DNA of 64,000 nt from Kibdelosporangium sp. MJ126-NF4 (GTDB lineage Bacteria; Actinomycetota; Actinomycetes; Mycobacteriales; Pseudonocardiaceae), in contig NZ_CDME01000003.1 in assembly GCF_000826545.1 (NCBI RefSeq), positions 62,001-126,000 on the forward strand. The letters are read 5' to 3'. Below the pieces are notes generated by a model. That model did no database searches and was not told the DNA's origin. It saw only the letters and a program-made list of their open reading frames with translations. How positions within the stretch are numbered: position 1 is the stretch's first letter; the number at the start of each line of letters is the position of its first letter. Shown piece after piece: positions 1-9,184 of this stretch. Made by a program: the position numbers and the translations under genes.

Positions 1-1
1 C

Positions 2-589
2 GCCGACCAGCTGTTCTCCACCAGCGCGGACGGCTGGACCTGCGGAACCCCGGTCGCGGACATCATGGAACGCGGCCTGCTCGCGATCGGGATGAACGGC
101 GAGCCACTCCCCGTCGAGCACGGCTTCCCCGCTCGAATGGTGGTTCCTGGCCTCTACGGCTACGTCTCGGCGACGAAGTGGGTGGTGGACATGGAGTTCA
201 CCCGTTTCGCGGACAAGTCGGCCTACTGGCTCAAACGAGGCTGGGCCGAGCGGGGGCCGATCAAGACCCAGTCCCGCATCGACACGCCGAAGGGGACCGC
301 GCGGGCCGGGAAGGTGACTGTCGCCGGGGTGGCTTGGGCACAGACGCGCGGTGTGACGAAGGTGGAGGTTCGGGCTGACGGTGGGGAATGGATTCCGGCT
401 CGGCTGGCAGCTGAGGTGAACCTTGACACGTGGCGCATGTGGGAGGCCGAGTTGGATTTGGCGCCGGGTGAGCGAACCGTCGAATGTCGGGCGACTGACC
501 GGACGGGGTACACGCAGACGAACGAGATCGCCTTGCCCGCTCCTGATGGCGCGACCGGCTGGCACAGCGTGACTGTCAGCGTGAGTTGA
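2..589 (+). CDS. Molybdopterin-dependent oxidoreductase (sulfite oxidase family), C-terminal part
   Basis: The gene enters from the left edge; only the last 195 codons are visible and the frame is open from base 2. The first visible residues contain GWTCGTP, followed by a segment with GLYGYVSATKW and the conserved Trp-rich linker before a beta-sandwich tail with the pattern of the Mo-co oxidoreductase dimerisation domain (about residues 85-195). Family members use molybdopterin to oxidise or reduce small oxyanions or sulfoxides. The cofactor-binding N-terminus lies outside the window, so substrate and location cannot be judged. The stop codon lies inside the first unit of a tandem repeat that continues downstream. 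Confidence 0.8.
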   Translation, partial: ADQLFSTSADGWTCGTPVADIMERGLLAIGMNGEPLPVEHGFPARMVVPGLYGYVSATKWVVDMEFTRFADKSAYWLKRGWAERGPIKTQSRIDTPKGTARAGKVTVAGVAWAQTRGVTKVEVRADGGEWIPARLAAEVNLDTWRMWEAELDLAPGERTVECRATDRTGYTQTNEIALPAPDGATGWHSVTVSVS

Positions 590-820
590 TCAACACCGTG
601 GCTGTCGGTGTGGGTTGGCCAATAGCCGTGCCTGTCGGCGTGGGCCGACCAACAGCGTGACTACCAACGTGGGCCGACCAATAGCGTGACTACCAGCGTG
701 GGCCGATCAACAGCGTGATTGTCAGCGGGGGTTGACCAACAGCAGTGCCTGTCGGGCGTGGGTCTGACCGACAGCGTGACCATCGGCGTGGGTCACGTGA
801 GCTGACCGACACCCAGGCGA
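555..820. repeat. Degenerate 29-31 base tandem repeat, about eight units
   Basis: Units beginning GTGGGCCGACCAACAGCGTG start near 581, 610, 640, 669, 698, 727, 758 and 788. Units 640-668, 669-697 and 698-726 are each exactly 29 bases and differ at few positions; the outer units are 30-31 bases and more diverged. A partial unit lies in the last codons of the preceding gene. There are no unique spacers, so this is not a CRISPR array. Confidence 0.85.
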
Positions 821-1560
821 GTGAATTCCGGCCGAAGTAACCATCGTCAAATCCTGTTGTCCACAACCCGCCAGTAACCCGTTGACCAGGCCTTATTGCC
901 TGTAGACTGGAGCAGGGACGCCCCCCGGGTTGGGTGGGGGACTGTCTTAGGGGTGGGGGCGCCGAAAGTCACGTATTCGTGTGTCCGGTGGTCCGTCGGG
1001 TTGCCCGACTGGTCGCCGCGTCCTTGGCTTCCAAGCTTTCGCGGGAGCTATGTCCGTCGCTCTGGTGTTTGGTGTGGTTCGAGACAGGTCCTCGCCGGAC
1101 GGCAGGCCGCCAAAAGGGGAACACAGGATCTGGAGCCATGGGCTCGTCGTTCTAGTGTTTTTGTGGGTCGGGTGGTGGCGGGTGTGTGCCCTTCCGTATG
1201 GCCGGAGGAAACCACAACGGGTCAAGAGGTCGGTAGGGCCTGCGCTGTGGGTCGGTTTGGGTGGGCCGACCTCCTGACCCGTTGTGGTTTGGCTGCGCCC
1301 AGGCCATACGGAAGGGAACACACCCGAAGACCACCTATGCGCTTGCGCGCGGGCCGCTCGGTGGTGGACGTTTCGTGACCGGCTGAACACTGGTGGTGCT
1401 GGGGCTGGGCCTCGTGATGCCTGGTGTGCTGGCTGTCTTCTTCCTGTGGTTGCTGCTCTGGAAACGTTGATTTGTTGCTGTAGTCCGTCAGGTCACATTC
1501 CCCGATCGGCTCGGTCGGGGGATGCTTGCCTGGTGTGGGCTGTGGGCGTCTTGTCGACGG
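821..1560. other. Gene-free stretch before rex
   Basis: No open frame here has a believable protein, ribosome site or codon pattern. The readable frames are rich in Trp, Arg and Pro and change character repeatedly. The stretch holds the large inverted repeat at 1171-1336 and a small imperfect hairpin at 1500-1520 (CCCCGATC against GGTCGGGG). Its length is unusual in this compact region. Confidence 0.6.
1171..1336. repeat. Long imperfect inverted repeat (foldback, about 165 bases)
   Basis: Left arm 1171-1235 and right arm 1264-1336 are largely complementary. The best block pairs GTGTGTGCCCTTCCGTATGG (1182-1201) with the complement ending near 1324. An inner block pairs AACCACAACGGGTCAAGAGG (1209-1228) with its near-complement at 1271-1290. 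The loop is about 30 bases. As RNA it would form a long stem; as DNA it could be a remnant mini-element. No terminal target duplication was seen. Confidence 0.75.
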
Positions 1561-1599
1561 GACGCGGTGTGAACCGCGTCAGGCCCGGTTCCAGCGACT

Positions 1600-1628
1600 T
1601 TGTGCATTCGTTCACAAGTGGCTACCGT
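1600..1628 (+). promoter_or_regulatory. rex promoter with Rex operator
   Basis: TGTGCATTCGTTCACA at 1601-1616 matches the Streptomyces Rex operator (TGTGAACGCGTTCACA) in the outer bases of both half-sites. A plausible -35 (TTGTGC, 1600-1605) and -10 (TACCGT, 1623-1628) are 17 bases apart, so the operator would cover the promoter. A perfect 8-base inverted repeat, GACGCGGT/ACCGCGTC, lies just upstream at 1561-1580 and contains a second TGTGAA half-site. Rex autoregulation of rex-hemACD is established in Streptomyces coelicolor; here it is inferred. Confidence 0.75.
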
Positions 1629-1703
1629 AAGCACATCACCCCGGACGCCTTCCAGTCTCCGGTGGTTGTGCGATCAGTCCGGGTTTCGGTGAGGAGTATC
1701 AGC

Positions 1704-2494
1704 GTGGCGGCAGCGCGTGGGCAGCGTGGCGGTGACCGGGATGTTCCTGCCGCACCCAACGCAGCCGAAGTCACCATGCCGATTCCTCCCATCTCCGACG
1801 CTCCCATGCAGCGGGCGCGGGCGATTCCCGAGGCCGCCGTCGCGCGGCTGGCTGTCTACCTTCGTGTTCTCTCCGGTATGGCTGAGCAGGGCATCGGTAC
1901 TCTTTCGAGCGAGGAGTTGGCCGCCGCTGCCGGTGTGAACTCCGCCAAGCTGCGCAAGGACCTCTCGTACATCGGTTCGTACGGCACTCGGGGCGTCGGG
2001 TACGAGGTGAGCGTGCTCGTCGATCAGATCGAGCGCATTCTCGGGCTCACTCGCAGTCACAGCGTTGCGGTCGTCGGAATCGGTAACCTCGGACATGCCC
2101 TCGCCAACTACGGCGGGTTCCCGAGCAGGGGGTTCCCAGTGGCCGCGCTTTTCGACGTCGACCCCGATCTCGTCGGGGTGCCCGTCGGCGGCCTTCCGGT
2201 CTCCCACATCGACGACATTCCCCGGATCTGCACCGAGCGGGAGATCTCCATCGGCGTGATCGCCACTCCGCCCGCCGCCGCGCAGGCCGTCTGCGACCGG
2301 CTGGTCGCCGGGGGTGTCGCCAGCATCGTGAACTTCGCTCCGGTCGTTCTCCAGGTTCCCGACCACGTCGAGGTCCGCAAGGTGGACCTCGCCGTCGAGT
2401 TGCAGATCCTGTCGTTCCACGTCGCGCGCAGGGCGGACAGCATGAACGTCAACGGGTCGGCGTTGGGCAACGTCGACGGGGTGGTGATCGGCCG

Positions 2495-2498
<4 letters not shown>
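1704..2498 (+). CDS. rex: Redox-sensing transcriptional repressor Rex
   Basis: Rex binds its operators when NAD+ dominates and lets go when NADH rises, so respiratory genes are derepressed under electron-acceptor limitation. The protein is 264 aa from GTG 1704, chosen because GAGGAG (1691-1696) sits 7 bases upstream; longer readings have no ribosome site. A winged helix (about residues 42-105) contains [19 protein letters not shown] and [11 protein letters not shown] Rossmann NAD(H) domain starts with VVGIGNLG (about 123-130). The N-terminal 40 residues are low-complexity, as in other actinobacterial Rex proteins. It overlaps hemA by four bases (ATGA), so heme synthesis is co-transcribed and coupled to it. 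Confidence 0.96.
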
Positions 2499-3799
<1,301 letters not shown>

Positions 3800-3800
3800 G

Positions 3801-4772
3801 ATGAAGCGGACCATCAGAATCGGGACTCGCGGCAGCGCGTTGGCGCTGACGCAGACCGGAACGGTCGCCGAAGCGCTGGAGCGCGATGGCGACGTGAACG
3901 TCGAGATCGTCACGGTGAGCACTCCCGGTGACCGCTCGTCCAAGCCGGTCGCCGAGATCGGTGTCGGTGTGTTCACGTCGGCCCTTCGCGACGCGCTCGC
4001 TGACGACGAGGTGGACGTCGCTGTCCACTCCTACAAGGACTTGCCCACCGCGCCGGACGTTCGGCTCGCGCTCGCGGCTGTGCCGCTGCGCGAGGATCCG
4101 AGGGACGCGTTGGTGGCGAGGGACGGGCTGACGCTCGGCGAGCTGCCGCCCGGATCGACCGTGGGCACGGGTTCCCCGCGCCGAGCCGCCCAGCTGGAAG
4201 CGCTGGGCCTCGGGCTGCGGATCGTCGGCCTGCGGGGCAATGTGGACACTCGGGTGCGCAAGGTGACCGACGGCGAGCTGGATGCGGTCGTCCTTGCCAA
4301 GGCCGGACTTTCCCGGCTCGGCCGCCTCGACGTGATCACCGAGGTGCTCGAACCGATCCAGATGCTGCCCGCGCCCGCGCAGGGTGCGCTCGCGGTCGAG
4401 TGCCGTGTCGACGACGTTGACGTCGAACACCTTCTTCGCTCCATTGTGGACGATCAAGCCACCAGGGCTGCTGTAGCCGCTGAGCGGGCCATGTTGGCCA
4501 AGCTCGAAGCGGGCTGCAACGCGCCCGTTGGCGCACTGGCCGATGTCGTGGAGGACCTCGACGACGACGGGCGCGTGGTGATGCGCCTGTCGTTGCGTGG
4601 GGTCGCCGCGGTGTACGCGAAGGACGACAACGGCAATCCCGTTGTCGTTGACCTGATTCGCGCTTCGGCCACTGGTGACCTGACCGCTGCCGAGCAGCTT
4701 GGCCGTGACCTGGCCGCGGAACTGCTCGACCTCGGCGCCGGAGTGCTCTCCGGCCCCGAGAGCCGTAGTTGA
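3801..4772 (+). CDS. hemC: Hydroxymethylbilane synthase (porphobilinogen deaminase)
   Basis: The enzyme polymerises four porphobilinogen units into hydroxymethylbilane. It has 323 aa from ATG 3801. It shows [11 protein letters not shown] near the N-terminus, the catalytic Asp80 in [19 protein letters not shown] and LRGNVDTRV in the centre, and Cys239 in EAGCNAPVG, which carries the dipyrromethane cofactor. All key residues are present. It sits one base after the hemA stop and 16 bases before hemD. Confidence 0.97.
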   Translation: MKRTIRIGTRGSALALTQTGTVAEALERDGDVNVEIVTVSTPGDRSSKPVAEIGVGVFTSALRDALADDEVDVAVHSYKDLPTAPDVRLALAAVPLREDPRDALVARDGLTLGELPPGSTVGTGSPRRAAQLEALGLGLRIVGLRGNVDTRVRKVTDGELDAVVLAKAGLSRLGRLDVITEVLEPIQMLPAPAQGALAVECRVDDVDVEHLLRSIVDDQATRAAVAAERAMLAKLEAGCNAPVGALADVVEDLDDDGRVVMRLSLRGVAAVYAKDDNGNPVVVDLIRASATGDLTAAEQLGRDLAAELLDLGAGVLSGPESRS

Positions 4773-4788
4773 TGGGAAGTGCCCTGAA

Positions 4789-6321
4789 ATGACGACCAAT
4801 GCACGTAAGGCCCCTGGCCGCGTCGCATTCGTAGGCTCCGGCCCCGGCGACGCCGGGCTGCTGACTGTTCGCGCGCGCGAACTGATCGAGCGTGCCGAGC
4901 TCGTGGTGACCGATCCGGACGTACCGGCGGGTGTGCTGGCGTACGCCAAGGCGGACGCGGAGGTGCGGCCCGCTGTCGGCCAGCCCGCCGATGTCGCCAA
5001 GGACCTCGCCAACGAGGCGAAGGCGGGGCGTTCGGTGGTTCGCCTGGTCTCCGGCGACCCGTTGACGCAGTCCGCTGTGGTCGCCGAGACCCAGGCGGTG
5101 GCCAGGAGCACCGCCGCGTACGACGTGATCCCCGGTGTGCCCGCGGGCACGGCGGTCCCGGCATACGCCGGTGTCGCGCTCGGCTCGCAACACACCGAAG
5201 TGGACGTTCGCGGCACGGTCGACTGGGCCGGTCTTGCCGGTGTGCAGGGCCCGCTTGTGTTGCACGCCAGTGCGAGCCACCTCGCCGAAGCCGCGTCCTC
5301 GTTGGTGGAGCACGGTTTGGCGCCGCAGACGCCGGTCGCCGTCACCTCCGACGGCACCGGCTCGTCGCAGCGCACGATCGACACCACGCTCGCTTCCCTT
5401 GCCGCGGATGCCGGTGAGCTCGTCGGGCACCTCGTTGTCACTGTGGGACAAGAGGTCGCCGGTCGTTCCAAGCTGTCCTGGTGGGAGTCCCGCGCGCTCT
5501 ACGGCTGGAAGGTCCTGGTGCCGCGCACCAAGGACCAGGCGCAGGAGATGAGCGAGCGGCTGCGCATCCACGGCGCGATCCCGTCCGAGGTGCCGACGAT
5601 CTCCGTCGAGCCGCCCCGCAGCCCGGCGCAGATGGAGCGTTCGGTCAAGGGTCTCGTCGACGGCCGCTACCAGTGGGTCGTCTTCACCTCCACCAACGCG
5701 GTCCGCGCGGTGTGGGAGAAGTTCTCCGAGTTCGGCTTGGACGCTCGCGCGTTCTCCGGCGTCAAGATCGCCTGCGTCGGCGAGTCGACGGCCGCGCGTG
5801 TGCGCTCGTTCGGCATCATCCCCGAGCTGATCCCGTCGGGTGAGCAGTCCAGCGAGGGCCTGCTGGCCGACTTCCCGCCGTACGACGACATCCTCGACCC
5901 GGTGGACCGCGTTCTGCTGCCACGGGCCGACATCGCCACCGAGACGCTGGCTGCCGGTCTGCGCGACCGCGGCTGGGAGATCGACGACGTGACTGCGTAC
6001 CGCACGGTCCGCGCCGCGCCGCCGCCCGCCGAGACCCGCGAGATGATCAAGACCGGTGGCTTCGACGCGGTGTGCTTCACCTCGTCCTCCACGGTCCGCA
6101 ACCTCGTGGGTATCGCTGGGAAGCCGCACGCCCGCACGCTGGTTGCCTGCATCGGCCCGAAGACCGCGGAGACCGCGCGTGAGTTCGGTCTGCGCGTGGA
6201 CGTGCAGCCCGAGGTGCCGCAGATCCCGGCGCTGGTCGACGCGCTCGCCGAGCACGCCGCCCGGCTGCGTGCCGAAGGAGCCCTGCCCCCGCCCCGGAAA
6301 ACCAAGCGAGCCCGCAGGTAA
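4789..6321 (+). CDS. hemD: Uroporphyrinogen-III synthase fused to a SUMT-like methyltransferase domain
   Basis: This is a 510-aa two-domain protein of the actinobacterial HemD type. Residues 1-245 or so resemble uroporphyrinogen-III C-methyltransferase (FVGSGPGDAGLLTVRARELI). However, the loop that normally reads GGDPFxFGRGGEE is SGDPLTQSAVVAET, so methyltransferase activity is doubtful. Residues from about 250 on form the HemD fold (VLVPRTKDQAQEMSERL, VFTSTNAVRAVWE, FTSSSTVRNLV), which closes hydroxymethylbilane to uroporphyrinogen III. The start at ATG 4789 has GGGAAG about 10 bases upstream. A palindromic hairpin begins four bases after the stop and separates it from hemB. Confidence 0.92.
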   Translation: MTTNARKAPGRVAFVGSGPGDAGLLTVRARELIERAELVVTDPDVPAGVLAYAKADAEVRPAVGQPADVAKDLANEAKAGRSVVRLVSGDPLTQSAVVAETQAVARSTAAYDVIPGVPAGTAVPAYAGVALGSQHTEVDVRGTVDWAGLAGVQGPLVLHASASHLAEAASSLVEHGLAPQTPVAVTSDGTGSSQRTIDTTLASLAADAGELVGHLVVTVGQEVAGRSKLSWWESRALYGWKVLVPRTKDQAQEMSERLRIHGAIPSEVPTISVEPPRSPAQMERSVKGLVDGRYQWVVFTSTNAVRAVWEKFSEFGLDARAFSGVKIACVGESTAARVRSFGIIPELIPSGEQSSEGLLADFPPYDDILDPVDRVLLPRADIATETLAAGLRDRGWEIDDVTAYRTVRAAPPPAETREMIKTGGFDAVCFTSSSTVRNLVGIAGKPHARTLVACIGPKTAETAREFGLRVDVQPEVPQIPALVDALAEHAARLRAEGALPPPRKTKRARR

Positions 6322-6324
6322 CCC

Positions 6325-6370
6325 CTCGTGAGTGTTTGGACCGGTTCTAACCGGCCTGAACACTCACGAG
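6325..6370. terminator. 46-base palindrome, copy 1 (hemD-hemB gap)
   Basis: Arms start CTCGTGAGTGTT and end AACACTCACGAG around a centre CCGGTTCTAACCGG. The stem is slightly imperfect near its middle. The element starts four bases after the hemD stop and ends 20 bases before hemB. It is one of four related copies in this window (15454-15499, 33661-33706, 54628-54673). The position suggests transcription termination or processing; there is no strong U tract. Confidence 0.75.
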
Positions 6371-6390
6371 CTTGAGCAGCGGAGATTGAG

Positions 6391-7368
6391 ATGTTCCCGA
6401 GCCATCGTCCCCGCCGGTTGCGCCGCACTGCGGCGCTCCGGCGAATGGTGAGTGAGACGACGCTGCGGCCTGAGCAGTTGATCCTGCCGATGTTCGTCAA
6501 GGAGGGCCTGACCGAGCCGGTCGAGCTGTCCTCGATGCCCGGTGTGCTCCAGCACAGCCGTGACTCGCTGCGCAAAGCCGCTGTCGAGGCTGTGCAGGCC
6601 GGTGTCGGTGGCTTGATGTTGTTCGGTGTGCCGCAGCAGCATGACGCGGTCGGTTCGGGCGGGACAGATCCGGACGGGATCCTCAACGTCGCGCTGCGCG
6701 ACGTGCGGGCCGAGGTCGGCGACAGCACGGTGATCATGTCGGACCTGTGCCTGGACGAGTTCACCGACCACGGCCACTGCGGCGTGCTCGACGCCCACGG
6801 CAACGTGGACAACGACGCGACTCTGGAGATCTACGCCGAGATGGCGGTCGCCCAGGCCCGCGCCGGAGCCCACGTCGTGGGCCCGAGCGGGATGATGGAC
6901 GGCCAGGTCGGCGTGGTCCGCGGCGCGCTCGACGAAGCGGGCCTCCAGGACATCGGCATTCTCGCCTACTCGGCCAAGTACGCCTCCGCCTTCTTCGGCC
7001 CGTTCCGCGACGCCGTCGACTCGCAGCTCAAGGGTGACCGCAAGGCCTACCAGCAGGACCCTGGCAACATCAGGGAAGCCATCCGCGAGGTGCAGCTGGA
7101 CCTGGCCGAAGGCGCGGACATGGTGATGGTCAAGCCCGCGCTGGCCTACCTGGACGTGATCAGCGCGGTCGCGGAGATCTCGGACGTCCCGGTGGCCGCG
7201 TACCAGGTCTCCGGCGAGTACGCGATGATCGAGGCGGCGGCCGCGAACGGCTGGCTGGACCGGCAGCGCACGATCATGGAGTCGCTCACGTCGATCCGCC
7301 GCGCGGGTGCCGACAACGTGCTCACGTACTGGGCAGTCGAGGTCGCGGGCTGGCTGCGCGAAGGCTGA
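6391..7368 (+). CDS. hemB: Delta-aminolevulinic acid dehydratase (porphobilinogen synthase)
   Basis: The enzyme condenses two 5-aminolevulinate molecules to porphobilinogen. The protein has 325 aa. Schiff-base lysines are seen at Lys196 (LAYSAKYAS) and Lys248 ([12 protein letters not shown]). The metal-site segment reads [15 protein letters not shown], with Cys120 and Cys130 kept but Asp122 where the three-Cys zinc type has Cys, so metal use may be mixed Zn/Mg. It lies after hemD but beyond a palindromic hairpin, so it may have its own transcript or depend on read-through. Confidence 0.97.
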   Translation: MFPSHRPRRLRRTAALRRMVSETTLRPEQLILPMFVKEGLTEPVELSSMPGVLQHSRDSLRKAAVEAVQAGVGGLMLFGVPQQHDAVGSGGTDPDGILNVALRDVRAEVGDSTVIMSDLCLDEFTDHGHCGVLDAHGNVDNDATLEIYAEMAVAQARAGAHVVGPSGMMDGQVGVVRGALDEAGLQDIGILAYSAKYASAFFGPFRDAVDSQLKGDRKAYQQDPGNIREAIREVQLDLAEGADMVMVKPALAYLDVISAVAEISDVPVAAYQVSGEYAMIEAAAANGWLDRQRTIMESLTSIRRAGADNVLTYWAVEVAGWLREG

Positions 7369-7371
7369 GGG

Positions 7372-7377
7372 TAGCGT
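7372..7377 (+). promoter_or_regulatory. -10 box of a likely leaderless transcript (TAGCGT)
   Basis: TAGCGT ends 7 bases before GTG 7385, the spacing typical of actinobacterial leaderless promoters. No ribosome site precedes that start. It lies 3 bases after the hemB stop. Confidence 0.55.
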
Positions 7378-7384
7378 TCGGACT

Positions 7385-7831
7385 GTGAAGATGCGCATAT
7401 CGGGCGGTGACATCGACGCGCCTTCGGTGGTCCGCGTTTCGTTCTGGTCGTGGATCGCCGCCGCCGCGATGGGGCTGATCTATTCCGTGCTGTTCTTCGT
7501 CGCCAAGAACGGCCTGATCGAGGAGACGATCAAGGCCCGGCCCGACCTGAACGCCGACCAGATCCGCTCCGGCGCGAGTGCGTTCATTTGGCTGACGCTG
7601 ATCCTCGCGGTGCTGTTCGGCTCGCTGTATGTCTACTTCGCCTACAAGATGCTGGCAGGCGAGCGCAAGCAACGGGTCCGGCTGCTCATCGCCGGTGTGT
7701 TGCACCTGGTGGTCAGCCTTCTGTTCCCGGTCAACCTGATCGTCCTGATCGGCGTGGTGCTGTCCGTGGTCGGTGCGCTCACGATGTACCTGCCTGCCCC
7801 CGCCAAGGCCTACTTCACGACCGAGGTCTAG
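7385..7831 (+). CDS. Small membrane protein of unknown function
   Basis: The protein has 148 aa from GTG 7385 (or ATG 7391). It shows a short polar N-terminus and four hydrophobic segments: WIAAAAMGLIYSVLFFVA, a second around FIWLTLILAVLFGSLYVYF, then LLIAGVLHLVVSLLF and VNLIVLIGVVLSVVGALTMYL. It ends with PAPAKAYF, a motif that returns as PPSNAYF in the next protein, so the two are probably paralogues. The pair follows hemB, where Mycobacterium also has small membrane genes. I do not recognise a function. Confidence 0.8.
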   Translation: MKMRISGGDIDAPSVVRVSFWSWIAAAAMGLIYSVLFFVAKNGLIEETIKARPDLNADQIRSGASAFIWLTLILAVLFGSLYVYFAYKMLAGERKQRVRLLIAGVLHLVVSLLFPVNLIVLIGVVLSVVGALTMYLPAPAKAYFTTEV

Positions 7832-7844
7832 GAGGAGTCCTTCC

Positions 7845-8333
7845 GTGTCCGATCCGCTTTTCCCCGCGCCGAAGTACCCCACCCCCGAGCAGAAGACCGT
7901 GAAACCGCCGGTCCCGAAGGAGATCAACATCGCCTTCGCGGTGTGGGTGCTCAGCTCGGTGCTGTCCGCGGTGCTGCAGGCGCTGGACACAGACGTGTTC
8001 GTCGAGCAGTTCATGAAGACGACGGCGAACCAGCCGGCCGAGGCGCAGCTGTCGACGAGCACGGTCCGGACGATGTTCTACGTCGCGTTGATCGTGGTCG
8101 CCCTGCTGATGCTGCTGTTCGCGTGGAAGATGCGCTCCGGCCGCAACTGGGCGCGGATCCTGCTCACCGCACTGGCCGTGTTCGGACTGCTGACCCAGGC
8201 GTCCGCGGTCGGGTTCGGTGACTGGCTCACGGTGGTGTCGGTGGTGATCACCGCGGCCGGGCTGGTGTACATGTTCGTGCCGCCGTCCAACGCCTACTTC
8301 CGCAGCTTCCGCAAGGTGCCGCCCCCACGATGA
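7845..8333 (+). CDS. Small membrane protein, paralogue of the preceding gene
   Basis: The protein has 162 aa from GTG 7845, set by GGAGGAG at 7831-7837. The N-terminus is proline-rich (FPAPKYPTPEQKTVKPPVP). Four hydrophobic segments follow in the same layout as the upstream protein, and the end has FVPPSNAYFRSF like the PAPAKAYF of its neighbour. The function is unknown. It overlaps the next gene by four bases (ATGA), so the small cluster is one transcript. Confidence 0.8.
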   Translation: MSDPLFPAPKYPTPEQKTVKPPVPKEINIAFAVWVLSSVLSAVLQALDTDVFVEQFMKTTANQPAEAQLSTSTVRTMFYVALIVVALLMLLFAWKMRSGRNWARILLTALAVFGLLTQASAVGFGDWLTVVSVVITAAGLVYMFVPPSNAYFRSFRKVPPPR

Positions 8334-8764
8334 CGGCTCCGGTCTTCTACTCCGAGCCCGGCTCCACCTGGTGGCCTGTCCTGTGGGGGCCGATCTTCGC
8401 CGTCGTCGGCGCGCTCGTGGAGTGGACGACCGGGCCCGTGCACGTGCTGGGGTGGGTGATCGTCACCTTCCTGTTCGCCGGGGCCGCCGCGGTGTGGGTG
8501 CAGGCCAGGCGCAGGATCTGCTCGGTCGAACTGACCCACCTGACTCTGCGGCAGGGCCGTGAGGAGCTGCCGCTCGACCAGATCGCCGCGGCCGACGAGG
8601 AGGTCGGGACGCCGATGGCGGCCCGTGTTCTCGGTGGTGGGCTCGCTGTGCCCCGCAAGTTCGACTCGGTGCCGTTGAAGCTGCACGACGGCACGTCGGT
8701 GCTCGCGTGGGCCAAGGACGGCGAGGCTCTCCGGGCTGCCCTGCGCGAGCGGATCGACTCGTGA
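8330..8764 (+). CDS. DUF3093-type membrane protein
   Basis: The protein has 144 aa. Two adjacent transmembrane helices (about residues 13-55) are followed by a soluble domain with LTHLTLRQGREELPLDQI and GGLAVPRKFDSVPLKLHDGT. This matches the pattern of actinobacterial DUF3093 proteins, whose role is not known. The start is coupled to the previous gene by ATGA. The next gene starts 13 bases after its stop. Confidence 0.75.
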   Translation: MTAPVFYSEPGSTWWPVLWGPIFAVVGALVEWTTGPVHVLGWVIVTFLFAGAAAVWVQARRRICSVELTHLTLRQGREELPLDQIAAADEEVGTPMAARVLGGGLAVPRKFDSVPLKLHDGTSVLAWAKDGEALRAALRERIDS

Positions 8765-8777
8765 GAAGCTGCAGGGC

Positions 8778-9119
8778 GTGACCGCCCAGCCGAAGGCCGC
8801 CCCGGAGCAGGAGCCCGAGCTTCCGCCTCTGCCGCCGGTGCGTGCCAAGCTGAACCAGCCGAAGCGCGCGCTCGTCGCCGCTGTGGAGCTGCTGGTCGCC
8901 GCCGGGCTGGTCTGGCTGGCTTTCTGGCTGTGGCCGAAGGGCATCGCGACGATCGTCACGGTGCTGGACGACGACCGCCCGCCGTTGGTGTCGCACCGGT
9001 ACTTCGGACACTGGATGTCACTGGCGGTCCTGTCCGGCACGGTCGCGGCCGTCCTGCTGGTCGACGCCCTGCGCCAGTTGACGCTGGCGGCACGGGCCCG
9101 GCCCAAGCACCGCGCCTGA
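8778..9119 (+). CDS. Small membrane protein of unknown function
   Basis: The protein has 113 aa from GTG 8778. A Pro/Glu-rich cytosolic N-terminus (about 35 residues) precedes two hydrophobic segments, ALVAAVELLVAAGLVWLAFWL and a second around MSLAVLSGTVAAVLLV. The tail is basic. It closes the four-gene cluster of small membrane proteins downstream of hemB. No domain is recognised. Confidence 0.7.
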   Translation: MTAQPKAAPEQEPELPPLPPVRAKLNQPKRALVAAVELLVAAGLVWLAFWLWPKGIATIVTVLDDDRPPLVSHRYFGHWMSLAVLSGTVAAVLLVDALRQLTLAARARPKHRA

Positions 9120-9122
9120 CGC

Positions 9123-9177
9123 TCCCAGTCAACTCCCAGGTCACTTCCAGCTGACTGGGACCTGCCGCGTCGAGCAT
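9123..9177 (+). promoter_or_regulatory. 11-base direct repeats and weak -10 before the MacA/MacB-type operon
   Basis: TCCCAG (9123), TCCCAG (9134) and TTCCAG (9145) are spaced exactly 11 bases. An inverted TGGGAC follows at 9156, again 11 bases on. Direct repeats with this period are typical of OmpR/PhoB-family response-regulator sites. A weak -10, GAGCAT (9172-9177), lies 7 bases before ATG 9185. The third repeat would sit at the -35, as expected for an activator. Confidence 0.5.
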
Positions 9178-9184
9178 TGCCGCC

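Noticed and set aside
555..820. Possible CRISPR array
   Set aside because: Units abut without unique spacers, and no cas genes are near.
896..1390. Several open frames on both strands in the region before rex
   Set aside because: Low-complexity Trp/Arg/Pro translations, mutually overlapping, no ribosome sites. They run through a foldback, which produces mirrored open frames.
1284..1703. Rex reading frame open far upstream, to 1284
   Set aside because: The extra 140 residues have no family match by eye, no ribosome site, and would place the Rex operator and promoter inside the gene. GTG 1704 has a good ribosome site.
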